NCBI RefSeq assembly: GCF_029784135.1
Contig: NC_073745.1
Location: 48,360,116 to 48,424,115, forward strand
Direction: 5' to 3'
Source: Toxorhynchites rutilus septentrionalis
Taxonomy: Eukaryota; Arthropoda; Insecta; Diptera; Culicidae
Length of the DNA stretch: 64,000 nt
Shown: piece after piece, positions 24,600-34,833 of the stretch
Numbering within the stretch: position 1 is the first letter of the stretch
Layout: each line of letters opens with the position of its first letter
The notes under the pieces: model-generated
Told to the model about the DNA's origin: nothing
Seen by the model: the letters and a program-made list of their open reading frames with translations, nothing else
Database searches by the model: none
Program-made: the position numbers and the translations under genes

Positions 24600-24890
24600 A
24601 ATCTTCCGCATTGAAGCGTGCATTCGTATACAAAACCTTTTCCTGCTCTTTGGCAGAAATGGAATCAGACATTATAACTCCGCATTCAAGCGACTGATCC
24701 ATTGCAAGTTTTGTTTTTTTCACAGCAATTCCTTCTCCTGCTCTTTCGCAGAATGAAATCAGACATTCAAACTCCGCATTTAAGCGACTGACTCATTTCA
24801 AAATTCTACATCACATACTATCTCCTGCTCTTTCGCAGAATGGAATCAGACATTTTACGTCCGCATTTAAGCGACTGATCCATCCCAATT
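24600..24890. repeat. ~96-bp triplicate in retrotransposon leader
   Basis: TCCTGCTCTTTSGCAGAA starts at 24641, 24736 and 24833, each followed by ATCAGACATT and AAGCGACTGA. Period 95-97 bp; within the proposed gag intron. Confidence 0.85.
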
Positions 24891-24986
24891 TTGATTTCAA
24901 CGCACAAATTGGCTTCGGGCTGATTTGTTACCTTTTCTATGTGAAATACTCACCCATTGGACTTGCCATTTTCCTCGTCGCCAAAA

Positions 24987-25183
24987 TGTAGTATTCAACT
25001 GGTCGATCGGAGAGAGAGGAAATAAAACCGTGAATCCTGGTCGTTGGTCAAAGTACGAATGCCGTTTATTGTTCCTTCGAGTTAGTGTGTGTGTATCGTT
25101 TATAAAGGTAAATTATTATGTAAGGTACTCTAAAGCCAAGATGATTACATTGAGAGGTGAGTAGTGTGACTGCGGATACTACA
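24987..25183 (-). repeat. 5' LTR of the Ty3/gypsy-type element
   Basis: Minus-strand sequence begins TGTAGTATCC and ends GAATACTACA (TG...CA, with 8-bp inverted ends). An AATAAA near its middle (CAATAAACGG) is a plausible poly(A) signal. It is followed by TTTTGGCGACGAGG, a primer-site-like TGGCGA at 24971-24986. No matching second LTR is in the window. Confidence 0.75.
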
Positions 25184-25513
25184 GTATGTACGCAGACCCT
25201 CCCGCTGCTTGGTCCGCTGGACGAATGAATTTGACAAATTCAGCTTATTGGCGACATCCCGGACCGAACTTCTCGGATCACGCCTAAACTGCTTAACTAC
25301 GCGGTTGTGATCTTTTTCACTGACGGAGCATCCATTTTTGCCGTTCTTCACCTTCCGGTCGATGGTTAGGTTCTCGAAAAACAGTTTTAGTACTCTGCTG
25401 ACCGTGGATTGGACGATTCCCAGCATCTTACCGATGTCCCGATGTGACAACTCCGGATTCTCGAAATGAGTGCGAAGGATTAATTCACGACGCTCTTTTT
25501 CGTTCGACGACAT
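25145..25513 (-). pseudogene. ITmD37E transposase, N-terminal part
   Basis: Starts MSSNEKERRELILRTHFEN; two helix-turn-helix blocks follow (LSHRDIGKMLGIVQSTVSRV and SSVRDVANKLNLSNSFVQRT). Reads to REGLRTY, where the retrotransposon LTR begins at 25183. The remaining frame residues are LTR sequence. Confidence 0.85.
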
Positions 25514-25667
25514 TTTTCCAAATTTACGAAAAATTGACAGTGAAGCATGGCCAACGTGATCTATACACTCTTATCTGATTATAAGCGAAAGCTGAATATA
25601 TAATTCCTAAAAATTAAATTTCTACGGCGTTTTTTCCGTGATGCAATTTGATGTGACACACCCTTTA

Positions 25668-26229
25668 TGTTGATAAAAATCGCGGTTGTGCTAAAAAATC
25701 ATTCACTTAGGATTGAAGAATCGATAAAATCGATAGATATCCGTTTCCATAACCGTTTTAAAGAATTTTTACACTACGTCAACACAAATGGAAAATAAAA
25801 TCGATCAGAACTAGCCGAACTCCGGACAACTTAGTCGCGTCAAAAAAAATTGCTTGAACTAAGTGCTACGTAGAAAGTTTTTCATGATTCCTGGAGAGGC
25901 TATAAATTCATGAAAAAAGTGAGCACATGGTACACAAATGCAAATTTGGTTCTTCGCAAGAGTGTATGAGCAGTTTTTGTTTTGCCACATGTAATATAAA
26001 TTTTAGGGTATTGCTCTTAGAAAGTTGTCTCCTGCATCTTGTATTTCAATTCAAGCAACTGAACACTGCTCGGGAGTACTTTAGTATTCCAATTGTGTCG
26101 TTAATTTTTTTTGTGATTCGAATGTCAGAATTTAACAAAAGCAAAATAAACGAAAACGGTTGATACCGAAAATGAATTTCATCATTTAAAATAGCATGAC
26201 AGTGACAGAATAAACTGTAAATGTCACAT
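25668..26229. other. Spacer
   Basis: AT-rich; no domain-bearing frame and no clear repeat match. Confidence 0.4.
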
Positions 26230-26250
26230 GTCACAAATGAAAAAAAATAG

Positions 26251-26507
<257 letters not shown>

Positions 26508-26902
26508 TGTCACGACGGGACCCCTCAACACAGTACCACTGTCGATATCGGTACCAGCGACAGCCCTATTTCACTCATCCAAAGGGAACACGCTTGCCAG
26601 AAACCGCCTGCTAGAAACTGTACATAAATTCCTTTGTTAATCCCCATATTGGATCGAGCTCTCATCAAAAACAAGCCGTGTAGTGTAGTATCCATCTGAA
26701 AGGTTTTTTTTTTAAAGCATTTAATTTAATTTCGATTCCGGAATATTTGGGCCCAATACCGCTTCTGCAACCATAGCCCACCAAATTTGTAAGCAATTGA
26801 ATTCAATCAGAAGTAATATATTTAATAAAACATTATTTTAAGCGTACACAGAAAAACTTCGTGTTGCTAAAAAGAGTTGGTGACCAAATCCGAAACACAA
26901 CA
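26508..26902 (+). repeat. BEL 5' LTR
   Basis: 395 bp starting TGTCACGACGGGACCCC and ending CGAAACACAACA. It matches the two halves of the 3' LTR. Confidence 0.88.
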
Positions 26903-26931
26903 ATCTTAAAGAAATTTGCGGTATTAGAAGT

Positions 26932-28731
26932 ATGGAAGACCTTAATTCTCCCCGGAACTGTCAGTCCTGTGCCCGGAAGGACTCTGCAGAGGCAGAAATG
27001 GTGCAATGTGATGCATGTAAGCTTTGGGAACACTTTAGTTGTGCCGGTTTCGATGATCATATCAAGCAGTCAAGTGCCTCTTACTTCTGCAAGGGATGCG
27101 ATAAGCAAGGGACGTCCGGTGACGGTGATCATCTTCAAGTTCCCGTTACCGACCATCATCCTGCCAAGGGATCTAAGACAGGTCCGAAAACTAGTTCGAG
27201 GAAGGGCTCAAAACATCGAGCGAAGTGCATCGATCCTACTGGAAGCGTATCATCGAGTGTTCATATGACAGTGTTAACAGAACAGCTGAAGCTGAATGAA
27301 GAAGAACGGGTCATGAAGGAACAGGAGCTGAAGGAGCAAGAAGAGATGAATAAGCGAATGATGGAAGAAAAAGAGCGCCAGTTAGAAGAGAAGCGGAAGC
27401 TTGCAGAAGAGACTAAATTGCTTCGCGAACGCAAGTTGAAAGAAGATTTAGAGCTAAAACAGAAACAACAACGAGCGAGGAGAGAATCGTTTGAAAAGCG
27501 TCAGGACATTATCCGAGAAATAGCAGAGGCAAGCAGCCGAGGTGGGTCTGTCGTCAATTCCGAACAATATCCGGTGGCTGTGTGTGGTGACTTGATGGAG
27601 ATGTTTCACCAGTTTAAGATTCGACATCCAGACTGTCAGTCGCAACGTTTCCTGTCCCGGAAAAGGCCAACTGACACCCCGCAAGTTTACGTCATGGATG
27701 TGGGCACTTTTGGATCAACCTGTTTGCCGGCCTCAGCTCAATACATCAAAAATCTTAACGCAAAAGAATCCGCCGAAGAATACCCGCGTGCCGCGGCAGC
27801 TATCATCGACAGACACTACGTCGACGACTACTTGGACAGCTTCGAGACCATTCAAAAGGCGATCGACGTAGTGAATGAGGTCAAACTGGTGCACTCTTAA
27901 GGAGGCTTCACTCTTCGTCGATTTTTATCAAATGAAATTAAGGTCCTGCAAGAAATCGGCGAGATTGCTGAAGAAGTTTTCAAAAGTTTGGACCTGGAAC
28001 GAGGTGAGAAAACTGAGTCGGTATTGGGCATGAAATGGATCCCGCGAGACGATCTATTTGTCTACACTTTCGGGGACAGGGAAGATCTGCAACAGATTCT
28101 ACGTCAAGATCATGTTCCCTCGAAACGTGAGGTTGCCAGACTAGTCATGAGCCTGTTCGAACCACTTGGCTTCATTGCATTTTACCTCGTCTTCGGTAAA
28201 ATGCTCATTCAGGAGCTCTGGTCCAAAGGGACAGGATGGGACCAGCGAATACCACAAGATATTAACGAACGCTGGCGACTGTGGGCAGATCAGCTTCATA
28301 ATCTCGATTCGATACGCTGCTACTTCTCCTCGTTTCTTCAGAACGGCTTCGAACATCTACAAATCCATCTATTCGTCGACGCGAGCGAAACCGCTTATGC
28401 CTGCATAGTATACTTCCGCTTGAAGACGGCAACCGGCGTGCAAATCGCACTAGCAGGAGCGAAAACCAAAGTAGCCCCCCTAAAAGCTCTGTCAATCCCT
28501 CGACTCGAGCTCAAGGCGGCCGTTTTAGGTGCTCGTCTAATGGAGACCATACAGGCATATCACACGTTCCCATTCGAACGCCGCTTCTGCTGGAGCGATG
28601 CAAACACTGTGCTCGCGTGGATCCACTCCACCGATCATCGTCGGTACCACAAGTTCGTGGCTATTCGGGTTGGCGAACTTCTAAAAACTACACTGCAGTC
28701 AGAGTGGCGATGGGTACCATCGCGGACATAG
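26932..28731 (+). pseudogene. BEL Gag PHD finger fused to RT / RNase H region
   Basis: N-terminus is a C4HC3 PHD-type zinc finger (CQSC, CDAC, H34, C37, CKGC) followed by a long E/K-rich coiled coil (residues ~110-195). The frame then jumps into the RT palm: MFHQFKIRHPD, VYVMDVGTFGST and HYVDDYLDSF with the catalytic DD. The junction implies a ~2-kb in-frame internal deletion. A premature TAA at 27898-27900 interrupts the frame where family members have Lys, after which GGFTLRRFLSNE continues. RNase H-like [32 protein letters not shown] and [13 protein letters not shown] follow. It ends at a frameshift near 28728. Confidence 0.88.
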
Positions 28732-30461
28732 CCACCAAGTGGCATCACGGCTCACAGTTAACGATGGCCAATGCTTGGTTTCAAGGTCCGAGCTTTCTCT
28801 ATGAGCCCGAAGAAAGGTGGCCAAATAAAAAAACGAACCCTTCGACTGAAGAAGAGCTGCGACACCCTCACAATCACCTTACTCATTTCATCACCAAAAT
28901 CACGTTCGACAAATTCAATTTATGGACGAAACTGCAGCGTGTAACAGCGTACGTACTACGATATATCGACAATCTTCGTAAACGGAAAAACGGCGAGAAC
29001 CTGGAACTCAGCAATCTTACCAGCGACGAGCACCGGCGAGCCGAAGAAACACTCGTGAAAACTGCTCAAGGTGAATTCTATGCGAATGAAATCAACACTC
29101 TCTACAAAACTCGAGGCTCGCCCAATGAACGCCATCCCACCGTGAACAAATCCAGTACTATATACACTAGGAGCCCATTTATGGATGAGAAAGGGTTCAT
29201 CCGGTGCCGCGGCCGTATCGGTGCTGCGCCATATGCACCGATGGAAGCTAAGTTCCCAATCATCTTTCCTAGACAACATCAAATAACCTTCCTCATTGTA
29301 GACTGGTACCACCGCCGCTTTCGCCACGCCAATCGAGAGACCATTTTCAACGAGATTCGTCAACGTTTCGAGATAGCTGCTCTCAGACGTCTACTAGATA
29401 AAGTCCAACGTGCGTGTCTACACTGCCGCATAGCGAAAGCAAATCCAAGTCCACCAGCGATGGCACCTCTTCCTGAGACCCGTTTGACTGCTTTCCTGCA
29501 TCCGTTTACTTTCACCGGATTGGACTACTTTGGACCATTAATTGTAAGAGTAGGCAGAAGCAACGTGAAACGATGGGTGGCTCTCTTTACGTGCCTCACC
29601 ATCCGAGCAGTTCATATGGAGGTAATATACTCGTTAACTACCGAGTCATGCATCATGGCGGTACAACGCTTCGTGGCACGCAGAGGCAAGCCTAGGGAAA
29701 TTTGGACCGACAACGCCACCTGCTTTCACGGTACACATAACGAGATGAAGGCGCATCAGAAAGCATTGAACATTGCATTGGCGGAAAAATTCACTACCGC
29801 TGAGACAACCTGGAAATTTATCCCGCCAGCGTCTCCACACATGGGCGGCGCGTGGGAAAGGCTCGTTCGCTCGGTAAAAGTCGCATTAGGAGCAATCTTG
29901 GAAGGCCCACGTAGGCCAGACGACGAGACATTGGAGACAATTCTGTTAGAAGCGGAGGGCATGATTAACGCCAGACCACTCACTTACGTTCCTCTGGAGT
30001 CAGCGGATCAGGAGGCTATAACGCCAAACCACTTTTTGTTGGGTAACTCATCAGGTACAAAATTTTTACCAACTGAACCGCTAGACGGCCGCGTAGCGCT
30101 CCGAAGCAGCTGGAAAATGGCTAGATGCATTGCCGATGATTTCTGGCGAAGATGGCTCAAAGAGTACCTTCCGACAATTACTAGAAGAGGCAAGTGGTTC
30201 GAAGATGTAAGGGACGTGCAGATTGGTGACCTGGTACTAGTAGTTGGCGGAACGGGGCGGAACCAGTGGATAAGAGGTCGGATCGAAGAAGTTTTTCCAG
30301 GGCGCGATGGCAGAGTACGACAGGCGTTGGTACGAACGTCTTCGGGAATCTTGCGTAGGCCAGCTGTGAAGTTGGCTGTACTGGACGTCGAGGAACAGAG
30401 TAAACCCGGTTCCAGTGATCCAGAAATCTCTTACTCTCACCAAGGTTTACGGGTGGGGGTA
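28700..30461 (+). pseudogene. BEL integrase and C-terminal domain
   Basis: After the frameshift ([10 protein letters not shown]) the frame encodes the C-terminal half of BEL Pol. Zinc-binding region: [11 protein letters not shown] and ACLHCR. Catalytic core: [21 protein letters not shown] and [13 protein letters not shown], the D-D-E triad. The C-terminal PNHFLLG, then W...W...EYLPTI (DUF5641-like) follows. The frame stays open through the end of pol into the LTR and into the inserted element, up to 30635; the natural stop is unclear. Confidence 0.88.
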
Positions 30462-30560
30462 TGTCACGACGGGACCCCTCAACACAGTACCACTGTCGAT
30501 ATCGGTACCAGCGACAGCCCTATTTCACTCATCCAAAGGGAACACGCTTGCCAGAAACCG
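30462..30560 (+). repeat. BEL 3' LTR, first part
   Basis: Identical to the first 99 bp of the 5' LTR over what I compared, then broken at CCAGAAACCG by the gag-only element. Confidence 0.9.
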
Positions 30561-32520
30561 TGTAACCCGCGACGCCGGGGAAGCGCGCGAGTTCGTCGCG
30601 ACCGGGGATTTTGCGCAGATAAGCGGTCGGCTTAAGCGCCACTCCCGCGAGGGAGACCGACCGCCGTGTTTTATCCTTGCCCGGCAATGAGACACCCACT
30701 GAGGGCGGGTTTGTCCTTTTTCTCACAAACCCGGTTATTTCCGCGACTCTTCTGCGCTAAGAAGGACCCGCGACACCGTTTGTCCGCGATCCACAATTCA
30801 GGCAACAGAGGCAATACGGTTGTTTCCAATGAACACCGTGTATGCCAAAATTCTCATCATTGGACCTACGCAATGATGCCAAACCCACCCACCTTGAAGT
30901 TTCAGAGGACGAGGTGCGGGGGTTGAAAAGTTGTCCACAACAGAAGAGGAGCCCCAACCCTGGGCTCGTGACCTATCTGAAAATTGTATCGGGTGTTTAG
31001 GCTACCGCTAGCCAGTAAATGCACAACATTTATGTCTACTTCAAATTACATTGATTCTTTAAACATTTATTAAGTTCTCCACATCTTCCCACGAATCTAG
31101 GTTGTATTCACATCTATATTACATACGAAATCATCACAACAAATAACGAAAAATAATGGTTACTAAATTTATTTCCCTAAATCCTCATATGGGTTTCGAA
31201 CACCGGACCCTGGAATTCAAGCCCAGCGATCTTACTATCGAGTCTAATTCTCCATCTTGTGTGAACCCTTCTTGCTAGCGAGCAGCATGTGCACGCTGAC
31301 GGTATTGCTCTATGCTTCTAAATTGTGTGGCATTTTTTTGTGTGGCTTTGTTAATTTGTGTGTGGTTTTTATTTTTGACCTTAACCCTACATGCGCATGT
31401 TATTTTTAGGGTGAAAGAAGTTTTGTACTCACACTACCTAGGCTTTACGTGCATCTACTTTACCGCCGTTCCACGGTAGGCGATGAATGACGAGTCCGTA
31501 GGCGTAGATGATGGGACGTAGACGTTGAATGCGCATCCGACGTGTAGTGGTGCCGTGCTGCGCCTTCCCTTGATTCGAGTGACGATTCGCGCTTCGCGCG
31601 GCCACCTGGTTTGACTGATGTGGTGGCGAAGATCCAATCTTCGATCATGGGGTCAGGATACGGCTCCTTCCTACACACAACAAAGATTAAAACACCACAC
31701 ATATGCCACAATTAATTTTAGCATCAGCCACATGTCTTGGAGCTCTAAGCTTACCTTTGATTTCGCTAAACGGGAACACAAGCGAAGAATTACACTTTTC
31801 GATTTCTCGGAAAAACTTATTTTAAACTAACTAAACATGAAACAAAGAGACAAAAAAAACAGAAAAAAAACCAAAAAAACTTTAGTCTACTGACTAGCAC
31901 GTGTAGCCTTTCACCTACGGTACCTTTTTACCGTCCACTCGCGATGCAAAAAAAAACTGGTCCGCCCTGCCTATTCCACGGTCGAAGTCGGAATGGGCAA
32001 GCATATCTCAAGATCCTCAGATCAGCGAGACATTCATTGGAACCGGAATTACGTAATAGTTAACGATGTTAACTATTCCGTATTCACACCGAAATTCCCC
32101 TGCGCTTTCATTGGTCGCGCATTCAAGCATTTGCGGGCGATACCCTTTAACCTCCCGAGCAGAGTTCAAGTCGAAGCGCTCGCCGGGTTTTGAAATTTGA
32201 AGAACAAGAAAACCCCGCCGAAAGACTCTGCTATTTGGGGGAAATATCCAAATGAAAAAATAGCAAAAAAAAGAAAGCATGAGTCTTTCGGAGTGTTGGT
32301 ATGTGGGTGTCTTGGCTAAAACAGCCGCCCAGTCACATCCAGCACCCATTATGGCTAGTTGCTCAAATCTAAAATCGGGAGCGGCACTCGCGTTGCCAAA
32401 CATCCAATACATAGAAAGAAGAGAGAATCCCAGATCCACACAGGAGAGATTGTGTTGGATCTGAAATTCAAAATAACGAAACGAGGGGCTTCCAAAAGTC
32501 GAAATCAGTACCGTGCTACA
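30561..32520 (-). repeat. 3' LTR of the gag-only element
   Basis: Contains a minus-strand AATAAA at 31066-31071 and a tRNA-like stretch (31190-31256, minus) with a B-box-like GGTGTTCGAAAC. Several open frames of 60-140 codons occur in both LTR copies, but they show no domains and are probably non-coding. The sequence just inside the element, minus-strand AAGCAGGGAATGA, is a purine-rich polypurine-tract candidate. Confidence 0.88.
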
Positions 32521-34833
32521 TCATTCCCTGCTTAATTTTCGAAAATTTGATTGGCCTGCACCAATCAAATTTTCGAAGGCGAAAATAGAGTCTCCCTTTG
32601 CAGAATTGTTCAGTAACATTTTCGGGGTCATATGTGGTCATCGTCAAACTGAATTGACTCATCCTCTATTTCCAGTATCAGATCAATTTATCTGTCTGTA
32701 ACTGACCATCAACGCTTTGCAGCTCCGGTCTCCAGCGAAATGTCATGTGAAACCCTGCAAAGGTTAACTCTAAACGCCCATCAAAAATTACTGGTATTAT
32801 AGAGAACTAACTAACCGAAAACTACTGAACTGAGAGACAAGAAAAAACCCGAAAAAAAAATATCAATCGATCTGACCTTCCAGGGCTACTATTTAGTTGA
32901 CAATCCTATTTACACAAAATGAAGAAAAAATATACTCGAAATTACCCAAAACTATAACTAAAATCTTTACATCCTCCACTTCTCATAAATAGAAGTATTT
33001 CTGGAGATGTAAAAAAGAACGTACTATCGACCTACGTCGAAAAAATAACTCGATGAATATTGTTCATTCCGACCTCAGAACTTTATCCAAGTAAAAAGGA
33101 ATGAAAACAATATCCATCTTAAATTTGCCCGAAATTTCTTCGGATATGGAAACTACTCTGGAAGGATCCAAAGATTTCCTGCTCCCATCCGAAGAAAGAT
33201 CTTAAAGTTCGTCATTCTCAATCGTTGGCATGCTACCAACGATTAGATGACCTTTTTCCTAACAAAATTACAAAACAAAACTAAATATTCAACCAATCAA
33301 ACATTCACGCACCCCTCGCTTACAAGCGATGTACACTCATTCTCCCCAATACACTCACACCATTCACTCACGCTATTGCCAACCAAACAGTGTTTGAGAA
33401 GTAAACAAACCGGTGCGAAGGTTTGTCAGGGCAGTGTAATTTAATTTTTATTTTAATTCTTACACGGACGATTCCGTGTATAAGGGGAAAAAAAAACTTT
33501 GTGGAACGATATGGACGGAAAAAGAAAAAGGAAAGTAGAAATGGTGAGTCGTTCCAATTTTACGATGTTAAGCTTTTTTCTCTTCTCTTTTTTTCAGATT
33601 AGGTTCGACAAGGGGAGCAGCATCATCGATTGGACTGGAATGTTGCTGGGGAAACGACCGAACGAAGGACGAGGACGACTAGGATGGGGACCAAAACACC
33701 GGAAAGGGCTAGGACAGGACAATTCTCGACAACAACTGGAGGAAACAGAGGACTTAACAAGGATATTCGAGAAATTAATCCAAGAAAAACAAACGGAAAA
33801 CGGGAAAGGATGGCAGCAGCTATGGACAACAACTGAAAAATACATCACATCAACGGGAGCATCTGGGACAGGACACTGATTCGGGACTATTCTACAGGAT
33901 GGGACAAAGGATGCGAGCTGGAGGACAGTGACGAACCGGAACCACAACGATAATAATAACAAGTAACTTATTAAATCTGAATATTTATTAATTTTTACAT
34001 ATTATTTTAGGAACTAAAGTGACGAAAACATAATAAACTAAACCGAGAGAATTTCTTCGAACAAAAACAAAAAATAAACTGGAACGGAAAAATAACGAGA
34101 GAACAAAAACACGCGAAAAAAATATGGGAACAAACAAAGAAAAAACCGTGAGTGACTATATTTTTAAATAAATTAACTAACTAACCTAACTAGATATAAG
34201 ACTAATACTAGAAAATAAGGGTTAGGGAACTAGGAAAAACTAATAAACTAATCTACTACTAATTTATACAAGTATTTACAACCCGAGTCGCGTCTTCCAC
34301 TTGACTCGGTTCCGAAGGTGGAACTCTTGTCTGGTCTTTTCGTTGGGATTCCCGTTAGTCGTCACTTCGGATACATAGCTTTCAAAAAAAACTTGATTCT
34401 ACGGAATCAACCAATCGAGAGGTTTATCAAGTCTCTTCTTCTTCGGACTGCTCTCTAGTGCTGAGGCGCTCTACTCTTCGTTTCTTCACAAAGTCCACTA
34501 CTGATAATTTCGAAAGTCATCATCAGTGCTCGCTTTACGCTTCACGGTACCATGACCGCTACTTTGCACAGGTCATAGCTCCGACTCGTTCATTTTCTTC
34601 GTGAACTTTGCTACTTTTCCCGGGTCATTGTGAGCTCTCAACTCAGACTTCAAGCAATCTTCCAAAGAATCAACGATTCCTCAATCGATGGGATTCGACG
34701 TAGGACTTTCCACATAGGTGTGTTTTTTGTTATTAGTTCCTTCATGAAAGGTACATAGCTTGAACTTTTAACATATACACACGAATATACACATAGGAAG
34801 AAGGATTATGGAGAGGCGAACAGAGAAGGATGC
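32521..34833. other. Internal region of the gag-only element without pol
   Basis: On the gag strand no RT, protease or integrase motif is visible. AT-rich; contains the spliced plus-strand frame at 33511-33879 and a second acceptor-like TATTATTTTAG at ~34010 on the same strand. Confidence 0.6.
33511..33879 (+). CDS. Possible spliced antisense open frame
   Basis: Read opposite to gag. Exon 33511-33543 encodes MDGKRKRKVEM (basic, nuclear-signal-like), followed by donor GTGAGT at 33544, a T-rich tract and TTTTTTTCAG at 33597. Exon 2 (33598-33879) continues IRFDKGSSIIDWTGMLLG, then EETEDLTRIFEKLIQ, ~104 aa in total. The 54-bp intron has no stop and is a multiple of three, so either form is open. 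No family recognised. It could be a captured host fragment, an antisense accessory gene, or chance; equal-length frames also exist on the other strand. Confidence 0.28.
   Translation: MDGKRKRKVEMVSRSNFTMLSFFLFSFFQIRFDKGSSIIDWTGMLLGKRPNEGRGRLGWGPKHRKGLGQDNSRQQLEETEDLTRIFEKLIQEKQTENGKGWQQLWTTTEKYITSTGASGTGH

Larger units (their letters stand above)
21978..24969 (-). pseudogene. Retrotransposon gag, protease and RT with spliced leader exon
   Basis: Main exon 24061-21978. A short first exon at 24969-24954 (MASPM + G) has a GGTGAGT donor, and TTTTTACAG acceptor at 24062 joins it in phase so that gag would begin MASPMEMIRTLG. Gag core (WRRWLRAFETM, ERHLFRQMKQ) is followed by two Cys-His boxes (CYRCGYMGHLAKDDKC and CNKCGGRNHFAIKC). 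Protease has IDSGSKYNIM. RT has ICVDMRRANE, FSRLDVESAFHQ and VVFIDDVMVF. Ends with EEVFWG and a stop where the T-run shift occurs; the other frame continues the RT. Splicing is inferred. Confidence 0.85.
20158..25183 (-). mobile_element. Ty3/gypsy-type LTR retrotransposon, 3' LTR missing
   Basis: Oriented on the minus strand: 5' LTR (25183-24987), primer-site-like sequence, a leader with tandem repeats, gag, protease, RT, RNase H and integrase. The integrase-side end joins ITmD37E sequence at about 20158-20161 with no second LTR and no target duplication, so one deletion probably removed both the 3' LTR and the adjoining transposase segment. The coding region is otherwise nearly complete. Confidence 0.87.
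19726..25667 (-). mobile_element. ITmD37E DNA transposon split by a retrotransposon
   Basis: Terminal inverted repeats AAGGGTGTGTCACATCAAAT at 19728 and its complement ending at 25665 are each bordered by TA. They continue to match for ~45 bp with few differences (CGGAAAAAACG block). The transposase C-terminus lies at 19857-20160 and the N-terminus at 25145-25513; the middle is absent, replaced by 5 kb of Ty3/gypsy-type retrotransposon. Confidence 0.88.

Noticed and set aside
33594..33962. 122-codon minus-strand frame opposite the candidate antisense gene
   Set aside because: Cys/Pro/Ser-rich shadow of the opposite frame, with no Gag, protease or RT motif.
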